Positions 35,724 to 45,600 are shown, numbered from the stretch's first letter. The stretch is DNA of 64,000 bases from Litchfieldia alkalitelluris (GCF_002153425.1 NZ_KZ119600.1:314825-378824); one strand, 5' to 3'. Notes: generated by a model from the letters alone, not told the origin. Numbers and translations are program-made.

Positions 35724-35775
35724 GCAAAAAAAAGGTGAGGCCGGGACTGTAAATACAAATCTGTCCCAGCCCCGG
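35724..35775 (-). terminator. Intra-operon terminator/attenuator between phnD and phnC
   Basis: In the minus-strand transcript the stem GGCTGGGAC/GTCCCGGCC (one G-U pair; plus-strand arms 35739-35771) is followed by CTCACC and then eight U. A second hairpin (CTCACCUUUUU pairing with AAAAAGGUGAG, plus-strand 35702-35738) overlaps the U tract and could compete. The likely purpose is to make more binding protein than ATPase and permease. Confidence 0.65.
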
Positions 35776-35802
35776 AAGTTTCATAGTGTCATTGTTTTCA
35801 GT

Positions 35803-36816
35803 TTAGTCTAGTGAGACACTATCAGAGAAGTATTCATATAGTGTACGTACTACATCATATTCACTGTCATTAGCAGTATCGATTCCAGTCCAGTTATATA
35901 CTTCATCCATAATAGAAATCATATGTTCATCATCATTAAAAGAAAGAAATACTTCTGTAATTTTATTAATGTATTCAGCTGAGAAAGTGTTTGTATTCAC
36001 ACTGATGGTATCGTTAGGAATATCATTTGTGTACCCTATAACTCTAGTTTCTTCCATCATTTCAGGATAATCATCGACTAATCCAGTACGAGCATCGTCA
36101 AATGTTGTTGCAACATCTGCGTCCCCTTCAAAGACTGTAACAAGTGCGTTATCATGGCTTCCTGCTTGAATTAAGTCACCAAACCATCCCTCCACATCAG
36201 TCACACCGAATTCGTCCATAATTTGGGCTGCTGGAAATAAATATCCGCTTGTTGATGCTAAGTCAGGGAAAGCCCACACTTTACCTTCTAAATCAGCAAG
36301 TGATCCAATGTCAGAATCATTTCGGACAGTGTATTGTGCTTTGTATGTGGAACTCCCGTGACGGATTGACTTAAGAATCGCTTCAATATGATCATAACGC
36401 TCCGTAGCTAATACATAACCGAAGGCTGGAATGAAACCAATATGTACACGGTCATTTCCCATTGCTTCGACTAACGCCGTATAGTTTGTCATTACTTCAC
36501 CACGGACACTAATTCCAAGCTCTTCTGAAAGACGTTCAGCAAGTGGAACTACCGTGTCAGCAATTTGATCAGAATCTTGAGATGGAACAAAACCCATCAC
36601 AATTTCATCTGGTAGTGCATCATCTTCATTAGCCGGTTCTTCGTCTTTAACTTCCTCTTCGTCAGTAGGCACTTCTTCATCCGTTGAGTATTCAATAACA
36701 TCTGATTGATCTCCAGCGGATGCTGTTGATTCTGTTACCTCTTCTTCACCACTACCACAAGCCACTAACGATAGTGCAAGTAGTGTTGAAAATAATGTTG
36801 TGTAAAGCTTCTTCAT
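35803..36816 (-). CDS. phnD: Phosphonate/phosphate-type ABC transporter substrate-binding lipoprotein
   Basis: A 337-residue lipoprotein with lipobox LVAC (Cys20), followed by an acidic linker of about 45 residues rich in Glu, Asp and Thr, then a PhnD fold (IVMGFVPSQDSDQIADTVVPLAERL, KVWAFPDLASTSGYLFPAA, TFDDARTG). I start at ATG 36816 because GAGGGA is correctly spaced for it; the frame extends to 36831. It differs clearly from the PhnD at 26678, so the two importers may take different ligands. The acidic linker suits an extracellular protein in an alkaline or salty environment. Confidence 0.9.
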   Translation of the reverse strand: MKKLYTTLFSTLLALSLVACGSGEEEVTESTASAGDQSDVIEYSTDEEVPTDEEEVKDEEPANEDDALPDEIVMGFVPSQDSDQIADTVVPLAERLSEELGISVRGEVMTNYTALVEAMGNDRVHIGFIPAFGYVLATERYDHIEAILKSIRHGSSTYKAQYTVRNDSDIGSLADLEGKVWAFPDLASTSGYLFPAAQIMDEFGVTDVEGWFGDLIQAGSHDNALVTVFEGDADVATTFDDARTGLVDDYPEMMEETRVIGYTNDIPNDTISVNTNTFSAEYINKITEVFLSFNDDEHMISIMDEVYNWTGIDTANDSEYDVVRTLYEYFSDSVSLD

Positions 36817-36892
36817 GAAACAATCCCTCACTTTTTGATAGTCTAGTCTTACGAGGAGAAGTATACATGAGAGTTTTAGAGAGTTTGATAAA

Positions 36893-36929
36893 TTTACTAG
36901 ATATTTATATATGTTTTACATACTTCATA
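36893..36929 (+). promoter_or_regulatory. Pho box array between phnD and the HAD gene
   Basis: TTTACT (36893), TTTATA (36904), TTTACA (36915) with an exact 11-bp period, then TTCATA at 36924. The repeats read towards the HAD gene at 37052, with a weak -10 (TAATTT) at 36942. On the minus strand TATACT (36860-36865) could be the -10 for phnD. The array may serve either or both. Confidence 0.65.
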
Positions 36930-36983
36930 AGAAACACAAAATAATTTCACAGAGTAGGGCAGAAACGATTTGTCCAAAACTGA

Positions 36984-36989
36984 TATAAT
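36984..36989 (+). promoter_or_regulatory. Possible sigma-A -10 element (TATAAT)
   Basis: A consensus TATAAT lies 63 bases before the HAD gene but lacks a good -35. It may be a second start point besides the Pho-controlled one. Confidence 0.35.
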
Positions 36990-37051
36990 CATGAATTGAA
37001 GGCGATTTGTAGAGTTTTTTTTAGTTCTTAGATCAATTTAGGTGCAAAGGG

Positions 37052-37900
37052 ATGTGTAATAAAGTGATGAAGGAAAAATTATACATTTTTGATTTAGATG
37101 GTACGCTTTATGAAGGAACAGACCACTTTGATTATTACGCTGATAGGCTATCGTTAGACGTACCGAAAGAAAAGCAACATGAGTTTTGGAAGGATTATGA
37201 GGAAATGAAGGCAGGGAAGCACCAGGTTTCAATTGGGAAGGCATATGATGTGAAAAATGATGCTGTTTTAACCATTGATCCAATGTCTTTAACGGTTATT
37301 AAAGCAGTTGATTGGGAAGGGAATTCATTAGATGTTTTAGCCGAAAAATATAGAGGGAAGCAAGTAAAGTTTGATTTTAAAGAGATGATTGCTATTGGAG
37401 ATGGGTGGTGGCTTCCATTTGTATGTGCCGTTCATTACGGCGTTGAAGATTGCTATCCGAGGTATGTAGAAACAAAAGCATATATGTCCTCTGATCAATT
37501 TGAGTTAGAGAAAATACCTCATTTAAAATCTTTTTTAAATCAGTTGAAAGAAGAAGCTACAATCGTTTTAATAACAAATAGTGATGAAGAGGACGTACGT
37601 CGCTTATTAACTGAACTTGATTTAGATGGCGTATTTCATGAAGTTATTACTTCAGCAAAGAAACCAACAAAAACAACTGCTTATTTTGAAGAGTTAAAAA
37701 AGAAATTCAATATAGAAGCTGATGAAATAGTGTCCATTGGCGATAACTTTATAAATGAAATTGCGCCAGCACTATTGTTGGGAATGAATGCAGTTTATAT
37801 TTCGGAACACATTGATCAAACGGAACACCATAACCTTATCCAAGTAAAAAGGATAAGTGAATGGATAGAACTTATGGAGCAAAGTAAAAAGAGAAGGTAA
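37052..37900 (+). CDS. HAD-superfamily hydrolase (phosphatase-like)
   Basis: A 282-residue HAD protein: motif I FDLDGTLYEG, motif II VLITNSDEED, Lys in TSAKKPTKTT and motif IV SIGDNFINEIAPALLLGMN. The helical cap between motifs I and II is larger than in small subclass-I enzymes. Start ATG 37052 with AGGTG 7 bases upstream; ATG 37067 is an alternative. A Pho box array upstream suggests phosphate control. The substrate is unknown; it does not show the Lys-containing cap typical of phosphonoacetaldehyde hydrolase that I could recognise. Confidence 0.85.
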   Translation: MCNKVMKEKLYIFDLDGTLYEGTDHFDYYADRLSLDVPKEKQHEFWKDYEEMKAGKHQVSIGKAYDVKNDAVLTIDPMSLTVIKAVDWEGNSLDVLAEKYRGKQVKFDFKEMIAIGDGWWLPFVCAVHYGVEDCYPRYVETKAYMSSDQFELEKIPHLKSFLNQLKEEATIVLITNSDEEDVRRLLTELDLDGVFHEVITSAKKPTKTTAYFEELKKKFNIEADEIVSIGDNFINEIAPALLLGMNAVYISEHIDQTEHHNLIQVKRISEWIELMEQSKKRR

Positions 37901-37934
37901 TTCAGTAGAATTCTAGAAAGGTGGTTTGTGGATA

Positions 37935-38807
37935 ATGGAAAGTCGAAATAACGATATAGGTATTAACTTCATGAACCATTCACAATCCAGTAATCATTTG
38001 ACGTTTATAAATAAAGGATATAAGCCCTCTAATTCACATAAATGGGGACCTGGTGTACGTGATATTTATGCGTTGCACTATATTACAAGGGGAAAAGGAG
38101 TCTTAGAGACAAGGTACGGTACTTATCAACTAAAGACTGGGGATAGCTTTATTATATTTCCACATATGGAGATCTACTACTACCCAGATAGTCAGGATCC
38201 TTGGGAGTATGTGTGGGTTGAATTTAATGGGGATGAAGTTATGCAACTGTTATCGTGGACGATGCTGTCTCCTAAGAAACCTGTTGTTCCAGTATGTGAA
38301 ATCAATCTAAGGCCATTCTATGAAATTGAGGATAATGTAAACGATAGGCCATATAAGACAATACGTTCTGATGCTAAGTTACGTTTGCTACTTTCTTATT
38401 ATATGGAGTACTATCCAAACGATATGGTAACTGATCAAACGGATTATGTAGGCATGGCGAAGAATTACATTCATAATAATTATTGGAAAAACGCAATGAA
38501 GGTATCGGACATTGTGGACATCGTCAAGGTTGATAGGAGCTATTTGTTTCGTTTGTTTAAAGAGGATACGGGCATGTCTATCTCTGCTTATTTGACGAAG
38601 TATAGAATTCAACGGGCGTGCGAACTTTTGAAAACGTCTGATCTGTCTATTAAAACGGTGGCTTATTCTGTAGGGTATAGAGATCAGTTGTATTTCTCGA
38701 AAATATTTAAAAAGGCAACATCATATGCTCCTTCAGAATATATGATGTTGCCTCAAGACAATCCAGAGGATCACCGAAATAAGACACACATTCCAGAGTC
38801 TCTATAA
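37935..38807 (+). CDS. AraC-family transcriptional regulator
   Basis: A 290-residue regulator: an N-terminal cupin-like sugar-binding domain (about 30-130, with YITRGKGVLETRYGTY and FIIFPHMEIYYYPD) and a C-terminal double helix-turn-helix (about 175-275, VDRSYLFRLFKEDTGMSISAYLTKYRIQRA, then VGYRDQLYFSKIFKKATSYAPSEY). ATG 37935 with AAAGGTGG upstream. It converges on an alpha-galactosidase operon, so it probably activates genes for a galactoside. Its last 37 bases overlap the end of the small Cys4 gene on the other strand. Confidence 0.9.
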   Translation: MESRNNDIGINFMNHSQSSNHLTFINKGYKPSNSHKWGPGVRDIYALHYITRGKGVLETRYGTYQLKTGDSFIIFPHMEIYYYPDSQDPWEYVWVEFNGDEVMQLLSWTMLSPKKPVVPVCEINLRPFYEIEDNVNDRPYKTIRSDAKLRLLLSYYMEYYPNDMVTDQTDYVGMAKNYIHNNYWKNAMKVSDIVDIVKVDRSYLFRLFKEDTGMSISAYLTKYRIQRACELLKTSDLSIKTVAYSVGYRDQLYFSKIFKKATSYAPSEYMMLPQDNPEDHRNKTHIPESL

Positions 38808-38974
38808 TATTTAATTAACTCTTCAATAGGTTCACGTCCGCAATCTAATTTTTCCCCTAGGCAATCAATACATAAAAAATCATTGGCTGTTCTAGAGACT
38901 AATTTCAAGTAGATGGCAACATCATCTGTTTGGAGAGGGACTCGGCACTTTCGGCAAGCACGGTTGCTGCTCAA
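38771..38974 (-). CDS. Small four-cysteine (zinc-ribbon-like) protein
   Basis: About 67 residues with two CxxC pairs (CRKC and CIDC, 30 residues apart), then GEKLDCG and CVLFR. The spacing suggests a metal-binding ribbon; the function is unknown. The start is uncertain. TTG at 38974 comes one base after the TAA of the alpha-galactosidase gene, an arrangement suited to re-initiation. A TTG at 39001 inside that gene would give 76 residues. Neither has a good ribosome site. It overlaps the 3' end of the AraC gene on the opposite strand. Confidence 0.65.
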   Translation of the reverse strand: MSSNRACRKCRVPLQTDDVAIYLKLVSRTANDFLCIDCLGEKLDCGREPIEELIKYYRDSGMCVLFR

Positions 38975-38975
38975 C

Positions 38976-40151
38976 TTATTTGACCAACTTTGCTCGGACA
39001 ACTAAACAGTCACGTGCTGGAACAGTAGGTGCAAATCGTTCTGTAAATTTTCCAAGTTCCTTGTGCTCCATGCAGTCATACAGGTCTAAAGAAAAACCAG
39101 ACGCGTATGGAAGTCCGAGATCCCAAAATTGTAATGAAATTTCTCTTTGCGTGTCGCTCAAGTTAAAGAAACCGATGGCAAGGTCACCGTCTGTGAGAAC
39201 TTTGACAAGCATAAAAACTTCGTCTGTATGGAACCACTGTGGCTCTGGCTTAATACGATAAGCACCTCTTCCTTCAACATCCTGATTGATTTTAATGAGT
39301 TCAGGGTTTAATAGAATATCCTTCGTGACACTATTAGCATTTCGGATATCACAACCGATCATAAGAGGGGAGCCCATCATACTCCATAAAGCAAAATGCG
39401 TTTTGTACTCATTGTCACTGCAACCGCCAATTTTACTACCGATATAACCATCGTTACTTCCACCGTACATTCCCACAATAAGCATATCCATATCATTATG
39501 GCAGAAGGCACCGGTGTAACGTGCTTTATCAAGCTGGGAGAGGGTTAAATTTTTAATTGACTCCCAGTTATCTGTAATGTCGCCAGTCGATCGATACATA
39601 TGGGCACCAGATTCACGAATCCAGTGGTACACATTATCTTCGCCCCAGTTACAAGCGGAAAACAAAATGTCTCTTCCACAATTTTTAAGGGCGAGACTCA
39701 TTCGTTTATATAACAGTTCCCCTGACATACTCCGAGGTTTAAAGCAGTAATCATATTTTAAAAAGTCAACGCCCCATTCGGCTAATAATTGTGCGTCTTG
39801 AAATTCGTGTTCAAAGCTCCCTGGAAAGCCTGCGCAAGTATGGGTACCTACGCATGAATACATACCAAACTTTAGACCTCTTTCGTGAATATAGTCTGCG
39901 AGTGCTTTCATACCGCTTGGAAATTTCTTCGGATCAGGCACTAAATTACCTTCAGCATCCCTTTCTTTTAAACTCCAACAGTCATCAATCACGATGTATT
40001 CATATCCAGCATCCTTATATCCCTCTGAAACAAATCGGTCTGCTACATCTCGAATCAGTTGTTCATTAATGTCCCAGGTAAAGGTGTTCCATGAATTCCA
40101 ACCCATAGGAGGTCTTAAACCTAGTAACTCATGTTTGTCCATAATTAACAT
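38976..40151 (-). CDS. Alpha-galactosidase (GH27)
   Basis: A 391-residue GH27 enzyme: PPMGWNSWNTF at the start, IDDCWS, GLKFGMYS, nucleophile Asp134 in FLKYDYC, and acid/base Asp191 in MYRSTGDITD, followed by WSMMGSPLMIGCDIRN and a C-terminal beta domain. It hydrolyses terminal alpha-galactosides; no signal peptide is seen, so it acts in the cytoplasm on imported oligosaccharides. AAAGGATGA precedes the ATG. It is co-transcribed with the small Cys4 gene; the AraC gene converges on it. Confidence 0.92.
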   Translation of the reverse strand: MLIMDKHELLGLRPPMGWNSWNTFTWDINEQLIRDVADRFVSEGYKDAGYEYIVIDDCWSLKERDAEGNLVPDPKKFPSGMKALADYIHERGLKFGMYSCVGTHTCAGFPGSFEHEFQDAQLLAEWGVDFLKYDYCFKPRSMSGELLYKRMSLALKNCGRDILFSACNWGEDNVYHWIRESGAHMYRSTGDITDNWESIKNLTLSQLDKARYTGAFCHNDMDMLIVGMYGGSNDGYIGSKIGGCSDNEYKTHFALWSMMGSPLMIGCDIRNANSVTKDILLNPELIKINQDVEGRGAYRIKPEPQWFHTDEVFMLVKVLTDGDLAIGFFNLSDTQREISLQFWDLGLPYASGFSLDLYDCMEHKELGKFTERFAPTVPARDCLVVRAKLVK

Positions 40152-40681
40152 TCATCCTTTCTTGAATCGTCGAATTTAGTTAGTGTCATAAAAAACTGAG
40201 CATTGTTATGTGTTATTAAACCATGTATTGCTTAATTCAGCTATAGCTTGATGTTGCTTGTATATGGATAATTGTTGTTTCTTAACTAGGGGACAGGATC
40301 CTGACATGTATTAAAGGAAAACTCTATTCTGAAGATAGTGAAGCACTATGTTGGACTGTAAAAACATAGATAATGGTGTGGTGACGAAGCTATCCATAAT
40401 TATTTGTAGCTGTCTGGTAGAGTATAGACGGACTTCCAAAAAGCGAGGGAACAATGAAGTGCAGCTCATAGTGCAAAAATAGTGACTAGGTAAAAAATAA
40501 TAGATTAACCCAATATTCTATAATGCTATTTTACTAATTATGGAAGACTAGGATAAGAGATTAGCAGAATTTAGGTAAAAGTACATAGAAAAAAATGGTA
40601 ATTTTTACATATTCAAAATTCCAAAATAAGTAAATAAAATAAAGTGGAAATGATTGTAATTTTAGATAGGGGGTGTTTTTT
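40152..40681. other. Long intergenic region, no gene seen
   Basis: About 530 bp between the divergent alpha-galactosidase and RDD genes. I found no supported gene, RNA or terminator. A 21-base stretch near 40290 (ggggacaggatcctgac) is imperfectly palindromic. The first part must carry the alpha-galactosidase promoter. Confidence 0.5.
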
Positions 40682-41083
40682 ATGGGGGATGATGTAAGGT
40701 ATGTTGGATTTTGGAGAAGGTATTTAGCATTTTTAATCGATAATATATTCTCTACTACTTTATCTATAGTTGCAGTATTACTTTCTCCAGCTGATGAAAC
40801 AGTCATCACCTTTGTTCTTTTGATAGTGGTGCTTATTGTTTTTACTTACCACATTGTAATGCCTAGTGCTTCTTTACAGGCTACTTTTGGGAAATACATT
40901 CTAGGAATGAAAATAGTGGGTCTTAATGGAGAACGAATTACAATTTGGAGATCAATGGGACGACTTTTTTCCCAGTTCATTTCTAGCATTATGTATGTTG
41001 GTTATATCATGATTGCTTTTATGGAAAAGAAAACAGGTCTGCATGATTTAATTGCTAGTACTTACGTTGTTATGAGGGACTGA
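40682..41083 (+). CDS. RDD-family membrane protein
   Basis: A 133-residue RDD protein: VGFWRRYLAFLIDN at the start (the Arg and Asp that name the family), about three transmembrane helices, and a central ASLQATFGKYILGMKIV plus a C-terminal TGLHDLIASTYVV, all typical. RDD proteins are small membrane proteins, some of them linked to ion transport. ATG 40682 has AGGGGGTG 6 bases upstream. It is followed by a terminator. Confidence 0.9.
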   Translation: MGDDVRYVGFWRRYLAFLIDNIFSTTLSIVAVLLSPADETVITFVLLIVVLIVFTYHIVMPSASLQATFGKYILGMKIVGLNGERITIWRSMGRLFSQFISSIMYVGYIMIAFMEKKTGLHDLIASTYVVMRD

Positions 41084-41090
41084 ACGTATG

Positions 41091-41138
41091 AAGAAACTTC
41101 TCATAGTATAACTAAACTACTGAGAAGTTTCTTTTTGT
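41091..41138 (+). terminator. Terminator of the RDD gene (gagaagtttc family)
   Basis: Arms agaaacttctca (41092-41103) and tgagaagtttct (41121-41132), then TTTTT. Confidence 0.85.
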
Positions 41139-41302
41139 TTAATAAAGACTCGAGTGTAAAATGTATTAATATTACAAAATTACCTTTATTTTATTTCTAA
41201 CTAGAATTATAATATCTAATTGTATGATAAATTGAAATTATCAGAATAATATCTTCGTGAGGGGAAAGGGTGCACCAAATAAATCGTAGAGGAGGAATTT
41301 AA

Positions 41303-41776
41303 TTGTCAGAGGAAAAAGAAGTGATCATGGAGGATATGGATAAGCCTCGAATTCGAGTAAAAGTGGAGAGAAAAGAGGGAGAACCGACGGCTGCTTTTAA
41401 AGGAGCATCTTGGGCAGCATTAATAATTGGAGCTTCTGCATATGCCATTGGATTGTTTAATGCGTCAATGGAGTTGAATGAAAAAGGATATTACTTTGCT
41501 GTTTTAGTCTTTGGTCTATATGCTGCAGTTTCTCTTCAGAAGGCTGTTCGTGACCGTGATGAGGGCATTCCTGTTACAAGTATTTATTATGGTATTAGCT
41601 GGTTCGCGCTAATCGTAGCAATATCATTAATGGGAATAGGCTTATATAACGCTGGCAGCATTATCTTAAGTGAAAAAGGATTTTTTGGAATGGCGTTTGT
41701 CTTAACCTTATTCGCAGCCATTACCGTTCAAAAGAACGTTCGAGATACACAAAGGGCAAGAGACATTGAAGAGTAA
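41303..41776 (+). CDS. YiaA/YiaB-family inner membrane protein
   Basis: A 157-residue protein with two copies of the YiaAB two-helix unit (about residues 31-78 and 91-143), each ending in a basic VRD (QKAVRD, QKNVRD). Four transmembrane helices in all. Start TTG with GGAGGAATTTAA upstream. The function is unknown. Single gene followed by a strong terminator. Confidence 0.85.
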   Translation: MSEEKEVIMEDMDKPRIRVKVERKEGEPTAAFKGASWAALIIGASAYAIGLFNASMELNEKGYYFAVLVFGLYAAVSLQKAVRDRDEGIPVTSIYYGISWFALIVAISLMGIGLYNAGSIILSEKGFFGMAFVLTLFAAITVQKNVRDTQRARDIEE

Positions 41777-41811
41777 AATCTTCTAAATTTACTTATTAAT
41801 ACTTCAAGCGA

Positions 41812-41846
41812 AACGGACTTCCTGCATTATAGGAAGTCCGTTTTTA
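41812..41846 (+). terminator. Rho-independent terminator
   Basis: A perfect stem aacggacttcct/aggaagtccgtt followed by TTT. Confidence 0.9.
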
Positions 41847-42003
41847 ATTTGAAAGTGTGTAGGTTACCTTTTCATGGGTTTCAAATCAATCATATTAGTA
41901 CTAACTACATAGGTGTAAAGGCGCGAATAGAGGATAATAACCATTAAAAAAGATAGAGAAGTTAGTCAAAAATCCTCATTTTCAGAAAATTATAAAAACC
42001 AGA

Positions 42004-42032
42004 TTGACAATATATGTATATAAGCTTACCAT
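42004..42032 (+). promoter_or_regulatory. Probable sigma-A promoter of the type VII operon
   Basis: TTGACA at 42004 with TACCAT 17 bases later (42027), about 80 bp before the esxA gene. CATAAT at 42030 would need a 20-base spacer. Confidence 0.5.
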
Positions 42033-42111
42033 AATTTAGTAGTTATATGGGTTTTTATCCCACCCCCTCATTAAAAGAGGGAAAACTATTAACTAGAGGA
42101 GATGAGTAAAG

Positions 42112-42408
42112 ATGGCAGGACAAATTCGTATGACCCCAGATCAGTTGCAAGCAAAAGCAAAACGATATGGTCAAGGTTCACAGCAGGTTGATCAAGTTTT
42201 AAGAGAACTGTCAAACCTACAAGAGGAATTAAGAGGGGAATGGGAAGGGCGTGCTTTCCAACGTTTTGATGACCAATTTAGGGAGTTAAGTCCAAAAATC
42301 CAGGACTTTTCACGATTGCTGCAAGAGATTGAAATGCAGTTAGTTAAAACTGCAGAAGCAGTGGCACAACAAGATGAAGCTCTATCACAAAATTTTGGTC
42401 TTCGATAA
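42112..42408 (+). CDS. esxA: WXG100-family type VII secretion substrate (EsxA/YukE)
   Basis: A 98-residue helical hairpin protein with the central WEG turn (WXG motif, residues 44-46), an N-terminal IRMTPDQLQ like other YukE/EsxA proteins, and heptad-rich helices either side. It forms dimers and is exported by the EssC machinery, helping other substrates leave. GGAGATGAG lies before the ATG. A terminator follows at once, so it can be made in excess over the machinery genes downstream. Confidence 0.95.
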   Translation: MAGQIRMTPDQLQAKAKRYGQGSQQVDQVLRELSNLQEELRGEWEGRAFQRFDDQFRELSPKIQDFSRLLQEIEMQLVKTAEAVAQQDEALSQNFGLR

Positions 42409-42453
42409 TAGTTTCTGAAGGTCGAAATTCCATTTGTGATGGTCATACTTACA

Positions 42454-42487
42454 GAGCTACACGACCAAAGTTGTGTAGCTCAATTTT
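42454..42487 (+). terminator. Terminator after esxA
   Basis: A 12-bp stem gagctacacgac/gttgtgtagctc with a 4-base loop, then AATTTT. Confidence 0.85.
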
Positions 42488-42618
42488 CCTTTCTCATCTA
42501 AAACAGTATTCTTCTCTGCAATTATGAATAATTTATTCCTTAGTTACTACCAACTACTTATGAAAAAGCAAAGCAATATATAAATATATTTTGTAATTTA
42601 CCAGGAGTGAAAACCAAA

Positions 42619-45600
42619 ATGAAGAAGAAAAAATCCCCAATCATCTTATTATTTGTTTTGATACTGCTACTAATATCCGGCTTATCATATTTTGCATTAA
42701 ATCCTGTATCAAAAACAGCAACAGTTGATGGGACACAATTAATGACAGTTGCATTGGTAAATGAGGATGAAGGAGCTACATTTAATAATAATTTCCTGTC
42801 ATTTGGAAATGCATTTGTTAGAAGCTTGGATAACAATGATGAGCATGAATGGTTTGTTGTCAGCCGCGGCGTTGCTGAAAGTGGTTTAGAGCGCCAAGTA
42901 TACGACATGATGATTGTTATTCCAAATGATTTTACCAGGAAAGCATTATCTATTGAGTCAGAATCGCCAGAACGTGTAACTCTCGACTATAAAATCAATG
43001 CTTCAGGAAATGATGAAGTAAGACCACAAGCAGAAAAGACGGCAAGTCAAATCCTGAATGACTTTAATCGTAGAATAATAGACGTCTATTTTGCAAGTGT
43101 GATAGGGAATTTACAAGAAGCTCAAGATAGTATTGCCTCCATCGTTGATAACTATGGTTTATATGTAGATACATATAATACCGATGTAAATACGCCACTT
43201 GCTAACTATACGAACCAATTCGAGTCTGTTAAAGGTTACACAGAACTCTCGAAAACTAACTTTGATCAATTAGATAACAGAATCCATTCATTTCAGGATT
43301 ATTTAGTCGAAAATGCGAGTTCGTACCATGACTTTTTATCGAACTTAAATGAGGTTTCAGATAAAAAGGAAGAGACTAGTACACTTTCCACAGAATACTT
43401 TAATTCTCTAAGTGAATTTGATGCAGCTCTTCGAGAACAAAATATTCAAGAGCAATTAAATAACTTACAGCAGGCGAACAATCATATTAATTCTCAATTT
43501 CAGTTAAATGAAAACATGATGTCAGGTTCCATTGTAGCAGACACAATTAACCTTCAATCATTTATTAATCGAGCCAATGAACTTGTTAGACAGACAGAAG
43601 AAAATCTGATTGGAACGTTAGAATCTGATTTGAAATCAAAAGTAAGAAGGCAATTATCTAGTATTCTTGCAGAGTCATTTAATAAAGAATTTGTAAACTT
43701 AAATTCACTACTAGATAGTCCTGATAAAAATGTGCATGACGCAATCCAAAGACAAATAAATCAGCTGCCTTCATTGTCTGAAAAAGACATTGACGAATCT
43801 GGATTATCGGAAGAGACGACAACAGAGTTAAAGAATGTCATTGCAGTGACCAATAAATATATGAATGAGTTTAATTTTAAACCAGGGGAACAAGATGATT
43901 CGAAGCTCCTTTCCCGTCAAATTAGAGATATAAAACAACGCTTTGCTGATACGGGTGTTATGATGTCAGATTCGGTCCAACTTCCTAAAAATAGGAAGCC
44001 TGGGCAAACCTTTGAGTTAACTATCCCAGATGTATATGAGATACAGGGTCTTTGGATTACCCTTCCAAATGGAGAAGAAGAAGAATATACAAATATATAC
44101 TTAGAGAAAGGTAAATTAAATTTACCTGCTAATGATGAAGGTGTGTTTACAGTTCGAATCAACCTTCGTTTACTGGATGCTGACAGTAATATAGATGTGT
44201 TCCAACCAGCTACATGGAGTTGGAAAATGAAACAGAAAAATATTGATGATATAGATAATCCAGACCAAATTAGTGATCCTGTTGACAATGAACCAGCTCC
44301 AGAAAATGGAGAGCCTGAACAAGAAGAGGGTTCCTCAAATGAAGAAGTAGCGGAAGAAGAATCTGAAATGGATTCTGAAGAAAAAGCAAATAGTAACGAT
44401 GACCGACGACCTCAGAGTGAAGAATCTTCTCAAACCGATGAAGAAGGAAGGACAGAAGAAGAGGGAAGTAATGAGGAAGAAGAAAGCAATGAAGAGGAAG
44501 GTAATGATGAAGAAGGAAATATTGATGAAGATGAAGACAGCAATGAGAACGGGGAGTCCGATGGTGATTCAAGTGACGAAGAGAACGGGGATTCAAACGA
44601 CGATGAAGAAAACGAAAAACCAGAAATTATAAGAGTTAAGGTAGTAAATAATTATATTTACCACCGTGTGATGTCTCCTTTACTCGATGAACCTACACAG
44701 CTGTTAATAAACGCTGCAGATAGCACTGTTAGGGACTATCAGAAAATGATCCTGCTGTATGAAATCTATTTCGGTATTGATATGAGAGATGAAGAATTAA
44801 GAGAGTGGCTAGGGGACAAATCATTAACAGATTTATCAACGGAATCCTCTCTTTACTATCTATTTAATCATAAAGAATTAGATGAATTACTAACAAACTA
44901 CTTTGTAAAAAGGGTAACAGATGGTGTTGCAAAAGAGATTAGGAGACCATTAGAAGATTTTCGTGAGCAGGTTACTGCTTATCGTCAACACATAGACGCA
45001 ACGGAAGATAAAATGGATCAATTGGCAGAAAAAGTTGGAAGTACAATGGAGCAAGCCCTCGTTATGAATACCGCCTTAACGGAAGTGTTGGAAAACGTGG
45101 AGGATTGGCGTCGGGAGAGCATGAGGCTCCTAGAAGAACAACAACAACTTCAAGCTGTTGGTAGTGAAGAGCAGACAGCGGTCATGACGTTAGAAAGCAA
45201 TTTTCAGCCACTTTTAAGTACTAGTGAATTACTTGCTGAGCAAGCAAGTGATAATAGAAATGAAGCTGAAAATGTTTATCAAACTTTTGAAATGATTGAT
45301 AACCAGGCGAATGCTATTCAAGAAAGTGGTGTTGGTCTAGTTTCACAGGCAGAACGGTTAGGGGAGGATCTGACAAACCAGATACTTGAAGATGAGGTTT
45401 TTGTAGAAAACTTTGCTGGTGTCCTTTCTAACAGTCGAATTGGGGAAAGGCAAAATGAAGATTTATTCGATTTCCTTTCTAACCCAGTGGAAACTAATAA
45501 TCAAGGAACAATTGTATCAGGAGATACGTTTACACCTTATTTTTTAGTGCTGATCATTTTTATAGTTGCACTATTCACTGGCTATGTCATTGCAGCAAAC

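Noticed and set aside
40290..40310. Palindrome-like ggggacaggatcctgac as an insertion element end
   Set aside because: No partner inverted repeat, transposase or target duplication is visible.
44399..44632. Lysine-rich frame inside esaA
   Set aside because: It is the shifted-frame reading of the Glu/Asp-rich tract of EsaA.
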